Positions 25,163 through 34,363 of a stretch of 41,602 bases of DNA are shown here, piece after piece (positions within the stretch are counted from its first letter, which is position 1; each line of letters starts with the position of its first letter). Where the stretch lies: NCBI GenBank assembly GCA_022968985.1, contig JALJPK010000030.1, forward strand, positions 1 through 41,602. Direction: 5' to 3'. The notes below the pieces were generated by a model that saw nothing but the letters and a program-made list of their open reading frames with translations, was not told the DNA's origin and searched no databases. This DNA is from Pseudomonadales bacterium (GTDB lineage Bacteria; Pseudomonadota; Gammaproteobacteria; Pseudomonadales; Natronospirillaceae). The translations under genes were made by a program, and so were the position numbers.

Positions 25163-25839
25163 AAAACAACCTCACATTAAAATAATAATCCATTTAAATC
25201 ACCTGCTTCAAGTGGATCATAATTACTTAAATCTAATTTATCATTCATTTGATTTAAAATTGGAAAGGATCAACTCTCTTACTTCACAATACTAATTAAC
25301 AAGTAATACCAATACACACTTAATTAAGAATTAACGATAGTAACAAATCATTCTGATTATGTTAATCAAGTATTAGCTTTAACTTCTCAGTATTTATGCG
25401 ATAGTTGGGGGATTTTTTCGATTTTATATTATATTTATTTAAAAGCGGATTTAAGAAACACATCTTACATTTACTAACAAAAAATTCATAACTAATATCT
25501 TTAATACAATTTCCATACATTTATTCAAATTTATAAAATGTTTTTTAACAAGATATTGAATTTATATTTTATTAAAGAGAATTCCGGATAACGAAAAATG
25601 TAGTCTGCTCGTGTGTTTATTCAGATGCATGTGGAAAAAATATAAAGAGGCGGTAACGACTAACAAACTTCCAAAATCAAAAAAGCGGATTAAGTGACCA
25701 CTTAACCCGCAATTTCAAACAACATCCATTTATTTCTCATCACCTTAAAACCTTAAGAGACTTTATAAATCTATTATACGGGATAGAAAAATTAAAAACC
25801 CGTCCAATTTTAAGCTAAGTTTTAAAATATGCTATAAAT
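25163..25839. other. 677-base gene-poor stretch with a terminator
   Basis: Apart from the small open tail next to 25170 and the terminator at 25675-25712, I see only very AT-rich sequence without a supported frame on either strand. Confidence 0.5.
25675..25712 (-). terminator. Rho-independent terminator for the 25840-26497 pseudogene
   Basis: On the minus strand GCGGGTTAAGTG-GT-CACTTAATCCGC forms a 12-bp stem with one G-U pair and is followed by TTTTTTG. It lies downstream of the decayed outer-membrane gene, whose terminator therefore survives. Confidence 0.8.
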
Positions 25840-26497
25840 TTACAACTGAACACCGATAGAAAGGATAGGAGGGCGAATTGTTAAGCCACTTGTTGTTACA
25901 TCATACACAGCGGGTAGACGTAATTCTAAAATCGTATTTTCAAAACGATGACAGTAAGTCAAACTATAAGCATAATTAAACGCCCTATCATCGTTAGAAT
26001 TGGCAAACCCAATATCGGGCACCTGTGTAAGTTGAATGTACATTGAAACATAATTAGTTTGATTATTGATTATCATTCCCAGATTAATTGACGAGGCAAA
26101 CGATAGATTAATACCCGCGTCCACAGCAAGATCGAATTTGTTATTACATTTAATTTGATATTTAACATCGGTCCCAATGGAAGGTAACATTGGTGTAAGT
26201 GGTGGTGTGTCTTGACTATTTACACCCACAATAATGGTAAGTTAATATGGTAATCAAAATCTAATTTTTTGTTTATTGAGTGCCGTACGTTTTTTGTAAT
26301 ACACTAAAAATAACGACTTCACTACTGTCATCACTACTTTTTTCATTAAAAAGTGACGTGACACTGACAGTAAATACAGATTCTTATTCACCGACAGCTA
26401 CTATGGATGTATCTTGCATTTGTTACATGGATCCACAGCTGTTAAATACAACGATTAAAATTCCTAGGAATAGTATTTTAGATTTTAAACAATTCAT
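25840..26497 (-). pseudogene. Decayed outer-membrane lipoprotein-like gene
   Basis: A start ATG at 26497 opens a lipoprotein-like leader (KILFLGILIVVFNSC). The frame then meets TAA at 26423-26425, 26384-26386 and 26273-26275 while still reading sensible protein (DTSIVAVGE; SVFTVSVTSLFNEKSSDD). It resumes in a second frame as KKLDFDYHINLPLLW and in a third as VGVNSQDTPPLTPMLPSIGT followed by beta-strand-rich sequence to the stop at 25840. Two frameshifts and three stops, all TAA, make loss of function certain if the pieces belong together. The intact last frame (from a GTG at 26229) lacks any export signal. The original was probably a beta-barrel or surface protein. Confidence 0.75.
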
Positions 26498-26533
26498 ATA
26501 AAGTGTGCTGTTGATTATTGTTTTTATGATTAC

Positions 26534-26575
26534 AAAAAAAAAGGCGAACCCAGTAATTTCTAGGTTCACCTTTTT
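26534..26575 (-). terminator. Rho-independent terminator for the di-haem cytochrome gene
   Basis: GGCGAACC (26543-26550) and GGTTCACC (26563-26570) pair with one mismatch; on the minus strand the stem is followed by a run of T. Confidence 0.75.
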
Positions 26576-26639
26576 AACTTATAAACATTTAACTTAAACT
26601 CATTTAATTTTTACACATTAAAAATGTGAATCTAAATAA

Positions 26640-28478
26640 TTATAATGTTTTTAAATACTCAATCAATGCCCAAGCACTTTGTTTGTCATCACTCCAATCC
26701 AGTTTATAGGTTTTATCATTTAACTGAATATCTTGATCATGACCTTGATGACTGATTGATGGCGAACTGGTTGTATCAAATAAATAACCTTCTTGTTTTG
26801 TCCAATCATTCACTTGCCAAACAAAACCGACTAATTTTTTATCATAACTTAACTGACTTTTTACAAATACATCTGGGCGCTCATTAGGTACTAACATATG
26901 GTACAACGTTGGTACTGATCCATTATGTAAGTATGGTGCTTGTGCCCATAATCCTGGAAACGGCAATGCGTTATAACCGTTTTGCACTTTGGGTGGCAAC
27001 ATAACTTGTTTTGACTGTCCTACTAATGACACCCCTCTATATTGCGCACATGGCTGCACTTGTTCGCCTTCCATTTCAATAGTTGTGGTAGGTGAACAAT
27101 TTGAATCCCCAGCAAAACTGGCTTGAGCACCTACGGTTATAATAGTACCCGCCACATTAGCACGGCCCATGTCGGTGCCCATTTGGGTATACACCATTCC
27201 GTTATTAGGTTGATGACAATCGGCGCAATTATCTTTAAATAATGTTTGGCCTTTTTTAGCCAATTCTAAATCGACATCAAATGGATAAATAGCAGGTGGC
27301 AATTTTTGCAGCAATTTTTCGGCATGAGCGGAGACACTGATATCAATATTAGCAAAACCCAATGTAATTTGAGCCGCGATATTTTTATACATCGGTAATG
27401 GTATATGCCCATTCCATTGTCCACCCCCATTAATTAAACGTGTTTTGTCTGCGTTCCAAACGGGGTCGTGCGAGTCTTGATCCCATACCACCATAATGTC
27501 AGTAACACCATGACTACCAGGCTGCACAAGTGGTGCAATAATTTTTGTCGCTGCGCTGTCATTAAATGCTTGATACGCAGATGCGGCATTAAAACCAATT
27601 GCGTCTTCCATGCCTGCAAAACCAGAATTTATTCGATCTTTAATATTGGGATAATATTTTTTAGTTAATGTTACCCAACTTGCGTAAACTTTTTCCTGAT
27701 GGGTAACAAATTCATTAATTATATTTGTTGCATCATTTTTAAATAATTCAATTTGTTTGGCTTCATAATTACTATCAAAATTTCGCCCGTCGTATCTATA
27801 ATTATTATAAAAATAATTTGAGTCTTGTTGTTCCACTTTTTCTAATTCAGCTAAAAAACGCGCAACCACCAATTGTGATTTTTTGGTTTTATCTGTTTCA
27901 TTATCATAAATTTTATCAAGAGACTGAACAATACGTTCACGATAACCAATAACATTAAATTCAGTATTTACACCACCATCTAAATATTCAAATGTTCCGT
28001 CATCTAAACGTACACGCCCTATATGACAACCACCACAGGTAAATGATGCGTAATCAATTTCAGCATTTGCATCTGTACGCACTAAACCTGTAAAACCGAT
28101 TCCACGAGGAAAAGGATAACCAACTAAACGCTCGTCATTAAACAAACCCATTACCGATAAAAAGTTATCTTCGTCACCCCAAAATTCAGGTGCTACTTTT
28201 GGTAATAATTTTAATACAATTAATGGAATACCATTAGTTGCACTCACAGGAAAGTTTGCAAAATGATCGTAGTTAACTTGTTTTGATTCAATATGATCAG
28301 CGATATCAGCACGGCGTCTTGCTTGTGCTTTTTTCCAGTCTTGTGGAACAGGTTTAACATAAGCAGGGCCAACAGGTGACTCTAAACGACTTTCAAAGAA
28401 CCCACTTGCTTTTGCGTAAAAAAAGGCAATAACAAACGGCGCAAGTATTAAAATAATGTATTTAATTTTTTTTAACAT
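26640..28478 (-). CDS. Di-haem c-type cytochrome, RoxA/cytochrome c peroxidase-like (second copy)
   Basis: A 612-residue exported or membrane-anchored protein with an N-terminal hydrophobic segment (about 4-23). Two c-haem sites are CGGCH (about 148-152) and CADCH (about 418-422). Near the C-terminus APYLHNGSVPTLYHML is the conserved block around the distal haem in di-haem peroxidase-like proteins. Size and haem spacing fit the RoxA/RoxB-like branch rather than the roughly 330-residue CcpA. RoxA-type enzymes cleave polyisoprene with O2; relatives have unknown substrates. The start at 28478 is chosen for GAGGAAG. A hairpin terminator separates it from the P450 gene upstream. It ends in WALIEYLKTL, almost the same as the other cytochrome here, so the two are ancient paralogues. 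Confidence 0.85.
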   Translation of the reverse strand: MLKKIKYIILILAPFVIAFFYAKASGFFESRLESPVGPAYVKPVPQDWKKAQARRRADIADHIESKQVNYDHFANFPVSATNGIPLIVLKLLPKVAPEFWGDEDNFLSVMGLFNDERLVGYPFPRGIGFTGLVRTDANAEIDYASFTCGGCHIGRVRLDDGTFEYLDGGVNTEFNVIGYRERIVQSLDKIYDNETDKTKKSQLVVARFLAELEKVEQQDSNYFYNNYRYDGRNFDSNYEAKQIELFKNDATNIINEFVTHQEKVYASWVTLTKKYYPNIKDRINSGFAGMEDAIGFNAASAYQAFNDSAATKIIAPLVQPGSHGVTDIMVVWDQDSHDPVWNADKTRLINGGGQWNGHIPLPMYKNIAAQITLGFANIDISVSAHAEKLLQKLPPAIYPFDVDLELAKKGQTLFKDNCADCHQPNNGMVYTQMGTDMGRANVAGTIITVGAQASFAGDSNCSPTTTIEMEGEQVQPCAQYRGVSLVGQSKQVMLPPKVQNGYNALPFPGLWAQAPYLHNGSVPTLYHMLVPNERPDVFVKSQLSYDKKLVGFVWQVNDWTKQEGYLFDTTSSPSISHQGHDQDIQLNDKTYKLDWSDDKQSAWALIEYLKTL

Positions 28479-28524
28479 GACTTCCTCAATATTTAATTTT
28501 AAAACTGTATTTTTATCAATGGCA

Positions 28525-28558
28525 CAAAAAAAGCCTCGCATTTCTGCAAGGCTTTTAT
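28525..28558 (-). terminator. Hairpin terminator between P450 and second cytochrome
   Basis: On the minus strand AAAGCCT-TGCA-GAAA-TGCG-AGGCTTT folds into a stem with one mismatch and is followed by a T run. It follows the P450 stop and precedes the start of the second cytochrome gene, so it may reduce or separate transcription of that gene. Confidence 0.75.
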
Positions 28559-28568
28559 AACCAGTTTT

Positions 28569-29900
28569 TTATTTCCAAGTTAAATTATATTCTTCAGGGA
28601 AAGGCCCGTCTTTATAATCCATTTTGCCTGTCGCTTTAATATCGTTACGCATTAATACTTGGCGCACCATTTCTGGAATCATTGCCATACCTACGTATTT
28701 ACCCAAACAATCGTGTGAAGCAAAACCAAAATTAAAGTTATGATACCAATTTCGGTTTGAATCAAATTCTTCAGGGTTTTCATAAGAATATTCATCAAAC
28801 ATTGCAGATTGAGTTAACTGTAAAACATTGGTTCCAGCAAGGATCGTTGTTTCATGATCCGTGCCTTTTGCAATTGTATAATCCACTGACATTTGACGAA
28901 ACAGGTAAGGACTAATTGGCACAAAACGCAGTGCCTCCCATACCATGCAGTCTATTTTAGTAGTATTAGTATCAATTGCCGCCGCTTTTGCTTCTTGTAA
29001 AATTTCGGGACGTTCAAGGAAATAATCAATAACCTGTGACACCGCTTGTGACGTAGTTTCAACGGAGCCAATTAATAATCCACCAGCGTTTGTGCCAACA
29101 CGTGCAATCGGAAAATCCACCTGAGGTGCAAACGAGCTTCTTATCATACGTTTTAGAATATCGTCTTTAAATTCTAAATCGGGTTTTCTTGCAATTTTTC
29201 TGAATATATTAATAAACGATAATGCTTTGCCTAAGAAACGATCTTTTAAATAAACCGTTACTAATTTACGCCCCATTAAAATAGTTACATACTGCGCTAA
29301 CTCTTCAGAACACTGGGCATGGATATCCACAATTTCGTTATAACGAGTTTCAGAGTTTAGATCAAATGGTTGATTGTGGAATGTATTGTATTGATTCCAA
29401 TATGACCATTTTAATAATTTCTTACGATTGATACCATCTAATCCAAAGTATTCTTGCACCATGATGGCTGGCACCATTCGGCAATAGTCATTAACAATTT
29501 CAATATTGCCTTTTGCGTCATCTAATATTTCTTTTGCTGAATCACGAATCAATTTACGAATTCTAGGAATGTCATCACGATTTAACATACTTTTCATAAT
29601 CGATTTTTCACGATAATGTAATGCATCGTCGTCGTGCGCCATTAAGTAGCCTGGATCAGTATCCGTGACACCCATTTTAGGTTTATACAACGCCGTAGTA
29701 AAAATAGTTGGCATTTGTAAGCTGTCACGTACGTCAGTGAACAACGCTATTAACGTACATTGTGGTGACACTAAAATTGGACGTTCTTCACGTAACTGTT
29801 TAAAAAATGGTAGCGGCTCAGTTTTCATCCATTTTTGCACTAAAGGATATTTATCTTCTTCAGCAGCGGCGTCATATTGTTCTAAATAATTTTTAGTCAT
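28569..29900 (-). CDS. Cytochrome P450
   Basis: A 443-residue soluble P450. The haem-binding loop is FGFASHDCLG with the Cys ligand near residue 398, the ExxR motif is EALR (about 322-325), and the I-helix reads AGGLLIGSVETT (about 272-283). The usual acidic-Thr pair (D/E-T) is present as ETT, but the AGxDTT consensus is altered to GSVETT. The haem loop has Ala where the second Gly usually stands. The start at 29900 (second ATG) is chosen because GGAG lies eight bases before it; the ATG at 29906 would be only two bases from GGAG. It is 13 bases downstream of the first di-haem cytochrome, so co-expressed. No ferredoxin or reductase gene is nearby. Substrate unknown. Confidence 0.92.
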   Translation of the reverse strand: MTKNYLEQYDAAAEEDKYPLVQKWMKTEPLPFFKQLREERPILVSPQCTLIALFTDVRDSLQMPTIFTTALYKPKMGVTDTDPGYLMAHDDDALHYREKSIMKSMLNRDDIPRIRKLIRDSAKEILDDAKGNIEIVNDYCRMVPAIMVQEYFGLDGINRKKLLKWSYWNQYNTFHNQPFDLNSETRYNEIVDIHAQCSEELAQYVTILMGRKLVTVYLKDRFLGKALSFINIFRKIARKPDLEFKDDILKRMIRSSFAPQVDFPIARVGTNAGGLLIGSVETTSQAVSQVIDYFLERPEILQEAKAAAIDTNTTKIDCMVWEALRFVPISPYLFRQMSVDYTIAKGTDHETTILAGTNVLQLTQSAMFDEYSYENPEEFDSNRNWYHNFNFGFASHDCLGKYVGMAMIPEMVRQVLMRNDIKATGKMDYKDGPFPEEYNLTWK

Positions 29901-29912
29901 TGTCATCGCTCC

Positions 29913-32048
29913 TTATAGAGTCTTTAAGTATTCAAGTAATGCCCAACGTTGCTCATCTTCAAACGTTGCTGTTGTTGATCCATCTGCATGCTCAAACATA
30001 ACTGGTCCATAATTATGACCTACATTGGTATCACCTTGTCTGAATGTAGTGAATTCAAAACCGTCATAACCTTCTGAGATAAATCCAACTTCTAGCGTAT
30101 CAAATTCACGTGAACCCACCATAAATACATCTGGGCGATATGCATAATCAGTAGAATCGCCCTCTTTGTAATTAGGTAACATCAAATCGTATAACGTGGG
30201 AACCGAACCATTATGTAAATAAGGTGCCGTTGCCCAAATACCATTTAAAGCACGTGCTTTATAAGCCAACAAGGAGTTGTAAGGGTTGGACGTTGTATCC
30301 GCTATATAGTCACCTGACTTGATTGTATTTGGTATATCATTTTCAAAAAATGAAGAAGCTAATACATAGATACGATCTAACCAACGACGTACAAAGAATT
30401 TATCAGGATCAGGTGTTGCAATTACACCTATGGTTGCCGATGTTAAAATTTGCACAACCGGTGCGTTTTCACGAATAACCACATCACCTACATCGGTTGA
30501 TTGCACTGTATGTTTAAAGTTGCCTGATTTGCCTGTTGCATGCACACCATTCATAGCTGCTTTACTGTCGGTTTTAACCCCATCTATAGCTGTCATGCTT
30601 GCAATGATCATACGGTCTGCATTATCACGGTCTACAATTTCATGACAAGACTGACAGTACTGCGCATAAAGTAATTCACCTTGCGCCACTAGATCTTTAT
30701 CAAAATAACCCAATTTATCTTCAGGCCAAACAGGTGATTGCAATAATTTAAGCTGCGCTTCTAAACGATGTAGATTAATTAAATCAATAGACGATTTAAA
30801 ATCAACCACTTCGTTTTTATTTTTTTGATCAGTTAATATTGTTGATAAATCAAATCCGTCTTTTTCATGACTTGTCCAATCTAATGTACCAAACACACCA
30901 ATTACTTCACCAGTGTTACGCCCTAATGGACCAACACCACTGTTATTAGCTATACCATTCCACTGGGTATAATCTGACTGTCCTATATCCCAAATAAACG
31001 GATAACTTACTGGTGCATTGGGTTCATTAAATATGGCGTTACGTACACGTAATAAATCACGCTGATTCAGTCCTGGGTATCCATCTTCTGAAAACTTTAA
31101 ACGCTCTAGAATCAAACCAAACTGTTTATCAACAATAATATTTTCGTTTATGTCAGCTAATACTAAATTAATTTCGTCTTTGTTTAGAATACGACGGCCA
31201 CCCGGTGCGGTTACCATAGACATAGCCTGCGCTAATTGTGGGCGGTTAATCATGTGTTGTAATACACGGTTATAAATACGACCAAAGGCATCTAAACGCG
31301 CGTAACCATAATCGATGTGACTGTGATTAACTGTATTATATAATTTGATTGTTTTTAACCACTGGGCTAAATCTTCTTCAACCGCTGCTGGTTTTTTGTA
31401 ATCGTTTTTAAGCGCAATCACATTTTTAATAAAACGTTGATTTTTTTCTTCGTCGTTAATGGTTGCTTCCATTGATTTTTCTAAGCTATGTAAAAAACCA
31501 ACCATGTCTGCCATTGATGGACCACCATCAATACGAATGGCATGAGTAATACCTTCTGAATTTTTATAGTTAATTTGGTTGGTATGACACGCAGCACAGG
31601 TATAACCAATATAATCTTTGCCTTGATAGCTGTCTTTTACTAAACCTACGGGTAAACCATCAGGATTTAAAAAAGTTTCCTTTTGTGGAAGGTAACGATA
31701 TTTATCTATATTTTGATTGTCTCGAAATAATACTTCAGAGTCTGCTTGCTCTAATGCTATAAACAAATCATAAGGCATTAAATCTGAACCTTGGCTTGTA
31801 TTGTAAAACCATAATGATTGAGACTCACTCCAACCTTGATCTAAATAAGTAGGTGTCTCATAACTTTCTTCAAACGCACCATCTGCAATTGCCATGGCAC
31901 CACGATCTTTGTCGTTATCCCAGTTTTGGTAAGTTTTACCAGCAATAAGAGCAATTACCATTAGCCCTACAACTAATCCGGATATTCGCCAAAAGTTTTT
32001 TAGAAGTTTAAATATGATCGTGAAAATGTACTGGAAGAACGTTGCCAT
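29913..32048 (-). CDS. Di-haem c-type cytochrome, RoxA/cytochrome c peroxidase-like (first copy)
   Basis: A 711-residue protein with a membrane anchor (about 22-39) and two c-haem sites, CAACH (about 151-155) and CQSCH (about 465-469). APYLHNGSVPTLYDLMLPNY near the C-terminus matches the second cytochrome, as does the end WALLEYLKTL. The central WDIGQSDYTQWNG resembles the region between haems in RoxA-like dioxygenases. The protein should sit in the periplasm, anchored to the inner membrane, and either oxidise a hydrophobic substrate or shuttle electrons. The start at 32048 is preferred because AAGGGA lies eight bases upstream; in-frame ATGs at 32066 and 32087 lack this. It leads the operon with the P450. 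Confidence 0.85.
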   Translation of the reverse strand: MATFFQYIFTIIFKLLKNFWRISGLVVGLMVIALIAGKTYQNWDNDKDRGAMAIADGAFEESYETPTYLDQGWSESQSLWFYNTSQGSDLMPYDLFIALEQADSEVLFRDNQNIDKYRYLPQKETFLNPDGLPVGLVKDSYQGKDYIGYTCAACHTNQINYKNSEGITHAIRIDGGPSMADMVGFLHSLEKSMEATINDEEKNQRFIKNVIALKNDYKKPAAVEEDLAQWLKTIKLYNTVNHSHIDYGYARLDAFGRIYNRVLQHMINRPQLAQAMSMVTAPGGRRILNKDEINLVLADINENIIVDKQFGLILERLKFSEDGYPGLNQRDLLRVRNAIFNEPNAPVSYPFIWDIGQSDYTQWNGIANNSGVGPLGRNTGEVIGVFGTLDWTSHEKDGFDLSTILTDQKNKNEVVDFKSSIDLINLHRLEAQLKLLQSPVWPEDKLGYFDKDLVAQGELLYAQYCQSCHEIVDRDNADRMIIASMTAIDGVKTDSKAAMNGVHATGKSGNFKHTVQSTDVGDVVIRENAPVVQILTSATIGVIATPDPDKFFVRRWLDRIYVLASSFFENDIPNTIKSGDYIADTTSNPYNSLLAYKARALNGIWATAPYLHNGSVPTLYDLMLPNYKEGDSTDYAYRPDVFMVGSREFDTLEVGFISEGYDGFEFTTFRQGDTNVGHNYGPVMFEHADGSTTATFEDEQRWALLEYLKTL

Positions 32049-32087
32049 TTGAAGGTCCCTTTTCATGTCTGTTCTTATTTTGGACAT

Positions 32088-32535
32088 GAGATTATTAAAA
32101 GTTTATTTTTATTATTTTAAGTCTCTAAATGCTGGACTAAAAGTTAGTTTCTATTTTTAAATACTCAATAAAAATAGAATAAACACACTGCTAAATGCTT
32201 ATTTTGCAGTAAACTAACTGATTAATGTTTGTAATGCCAATCTTTTTTGAACAGCGAACGAGGCTAGAAGACACCTACTGTGCTTTAGGTCAATATATCT
32301 GCGGTATTGCTTATTTAAATAATATTTAGAAGGGTTTGTTTTGTTAGGTATATACCAATTTTGTTATAATTATTCTCTATTTTTTATAACACAATAACAA
32401 ATCTGTTTTTTGTTGAAAAGCCGATCAATTAGCTAAAATAATTTGATTTGCAGGTTATGATTTAGGTAATGATTAGAGGATTAGGCAAAAGTGATTAATT
32501 GTATTTGTGTTGCACTAGAATTGCATGTCATGTTC
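32088..32535. other. Intergenic region upstream of the cytochrome/P450 operon
   Basis: About 450 AT-rich bases hold the promoter side of the minus-strand cytochrome/P450 operon. Apart from the three-way-junction element I see no frame or further strong structure. Confidence 0.45.
32142..32219. promoter_or_regulatory. 78-base element folding as a three-way junction
   Basis: Outer stem AGTTAGTTT (32142-32150) pairs with AAACTAACT (32211-32219). It encloses, flush on the left, CTATTTTT/AAAAATAG (32151-32158, 32170-32177) and, flush on the right, ACTGC-T-AAAT-GCTT-ATTT-T-GCAGT (32187-32210). It lies about 95-170 bases upstream of the first cytochrome start, so it could be a leader RNA structure or a protein-binding site. 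It may be read on either strand. Confidence 0.55.
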
Positions 32536-32573
32536 TATCAAACAAAAAAAAGAGGCGCTAGCCCCTTTTTTTA
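32536..32573 (-). terminator. Rho-independent terminator of the PfkB kinase gene
   Basis: AAAAGAGGC-GCTA-GCCCCTTTT forms a stem with one mismatch, flanked by long A and T runs, just after the kinase stop in the minus direction. Confidence 0.8.
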
Positions 32574-32586
32574 ATTTCTTAAAAAC

Positions 32587-33591
32587 TTAAATTTCATTAA
32601 TATTTATTTCAGTAATATTTATTTCACGTACATCATTCATCACAGCTTGCATTGCTTCATCACGATACATCAATGCTTCTTTAGCGCCTGTTTTTGAAAT
32701 AACCGACTCACAATTAATCATACCTAAACGCAATGAATATAATGTGTCTTTACCCTGTGCTAAACCCGCTACAAAACCAGAAGCTAGTGAATCACCCGCA
32801 CCTGTCGTTTCTACAACCATAATATTATTTGATGGTTTAGCGTGATACATTTTTTCACGATCCCATACGTATGAACCGTCTTTACCATTAGTGATCACTA
32901 AATACTTAGGTGGTAAATGCGACATCATCTCCATTAATTCGGTTATTGTTTTTAATGCACCCGATTTTAGACCTAAAAATTCACAGGCCTCTTCTTTGTT
33001 CATGATTAATACTTCTAAGTTATCAATCAATGGTTTTAGTTTTTCGTAACCTTGCACAGCTTGGTATGAAGATGGGTTAAAAGCGAATTTCGCTGAAGTC
33101 ATCTGGGCAATTTTTACAATGGTTTCAAATGATTCGTGCATCATTGATGATGAATAAATCCACTTAGTGTCTAATTCTGGCACTTCATCAATGTGTAATG
33201 CGTCATTCACACCTTTATAAGTTAAGATTGTACGATCACCTGAAATTGAATCCATTACAATAGAAAAACCAGAGGTTAAACCTTTTGCACGCGGACCAAT
33301 AAAGTCTACCTTCTCTTTTTTCAGCATATCAACAATAAAGTCACCATTTGAATCATCGCCAATTTTACCCAAAAAACCCGTATTTAAACCTAAACGCGAG
33401 AAAGACACGGCAGTATTGGTACCACCACCACCTGTTGTTTGGTTCATTTTGTTGATAAGTACTTTTGAACCCAATGGGAACGCAATAAATTCTTCTTTAT
33501 GGTGACGTGTATCGATTCGAACTAAATCAGAATCGGTTGAAACAAATGTGTCCACTAGCGCACTACCAATGGTGATGACATCAAAACTCAT
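32587..33591 (-). CDS. PfkB-family carbohydrate/nucleoside kinase
   Basis: A 334-residue cytoplasmic sugar kinase of the ribokinase fold. The substrate-binding GGGGTN lies at 54-59 and a second glycine segment at GKIGDD (75-80). The catalytic block TTGAGDSLASGF (262-273) has the base Asp267 and the anion hole GAGD. The family phosphorylates sugars, nucleosides or fructose phosphates with ATP; the N-terminus and an insert around residues 20-45 do not allow a specific assignment. The C-terminal tail is extended by a low-complexity NITEININEI. AAGAAGG precedes the ATG. It is monocistronic and diverges from the YiaA-like gene. Confidence 0.9.
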   Translation of the reverse strand: MSFDVITIGSALVDTFVSTDSDLVRIDTRHHKEEFIAFPLGSKVLINKMNQTTGGGGTNTAVSFSRLGLNTGFLGKIGDDSNGDFIVDMLKKEKVDFIGPRAKGLTSGFSIVMDSISGDRTILTYKGVNDALHIDEVPELDTKWIYSSSMMHESFETIVKIAQMTSAKFAFNPSSYQAVQGYEKLKPLIDNLEVLIMNKEEACEFLGLKSGALKTITELMEMMSHLPPKYLVITNGKDGSYVWDREKMYHAKPSNNIMVVETTGAGDSLASGFVAGLAQGKDTLYSLRLGMINCESVISKTGAKEALMYRDEAMQAVMNDVREINITEININEI

Positions 33592-33844
33592 AATAACCTT
33601 CTTATATTCAGGTGCACGGCAAATTGTGCGGTGTGGATAAAACGGCCTATTTTGCCCTATTTTGTGTTTGGTTTGTAGCGCTATTTATAAGTAGTTCGTA
33701 TATTAAAAGCAACACAGTTAATAAGTAACGATATTTGGCAGATTAGTCGTGTTTAACGATACTATTCACGTTGAGATTATTATTTATTGTTTCCCATGAT
33801 ATCTCTGTTATATTTCAAACTTAATTATTCAAAAAGGCATTGAT

Positions 33845-34306
33845 ATGACTCAATCTAAAACACTATTTCAAAACAAACCCACCAAATTATTTATAGGTAT
33901 TGCGTGGTTTGCACTATTTATTGGTATTGCTATGTATTTAATAGGGCTTTGGAATGTTAAAGATATGCAGCTAAATGAAAAAGGCTTTTATTTAACTGTA
34001 TTATTATTCGCCTTACATTCGGTTATTTCACTACAAAAGAACGTAAGGGATAAAATTGAAGGCAAAGAAGTGAATTCGGTATACGAGATAATTACTTGGG
34101 CGGCGGTTTGTACCCCTATTTTGTTTTTAATTATCGGTTTATATAATGCCAATTTATTATTAAGTGAAAAGGGATTTTATGCTATTGCTTTTTTTATGAG
34201 TATGTTTGCGGCAATCACTATTCAGAAAAATACACGTGATTTGGCGTTTTTTGCTAAACATAATCCAAAGATGGAATTGGATACTGAGGAAGTTACTGAG
34301 AGTTAA
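33845..34306 (+). CDS. yiaA: YiaA-like inner-membrane protein (two YiaAB domains)
   Basis: A 153-residue protein made of two repeats, each of two helices: about 17-37 with 45-62, and 84-100 with 108-128. Each repeat holds GLWN/GLYN followed by LNEKGFY or LSEKGFY, and ends in ISLQKNVRD or ITIQKNTRD. This duplicated pattern is the YiaA/YiaB two-helix domain family of the inner membrane, whose function is unknown. AAGG precedes the ATG. A bidirectional terminator follows. Confidence 0.88.
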   Translation: MTQSKTLFQNKPTKLFIGIAWFALFIGIAMYLIGLWNVKDMQLNEKGFYLTVLLFALHSVISLQKNVRDKIEGKEVNSVYEIITWAAVCTPILFLIIGLYNANLLLSEKGFYAIAFFMSMFAAITIQKNTRDLAFFAKHNPKMELDTEEVTES

Positions 34307-34333
34307 AGCCTTATAGTTGATGAAATTTAATGT

Positions 34334-34361
34334 AAAAAAAACCCGCTATATACGGGTTTTT
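34334..34361. terminator. Bidirectional rho-independent terminator
   Basis: ACCCG (34341-34345) pairs with CGGGT (34353-34357) between A and T runs, separating the convergent yiaA-like and lipoprotein genes. Confidence 0.85.
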
Positions 34362-34363
34362 AA

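Noticed and set aside
26280-26501. Plus-strand frame of 73 codons
   Set aside because: It lies exactly opposite the leader and first part of the outer-membrane pseudogene and has no ribosome site; the minus strand gives a readable decayed lipoprotein leader.
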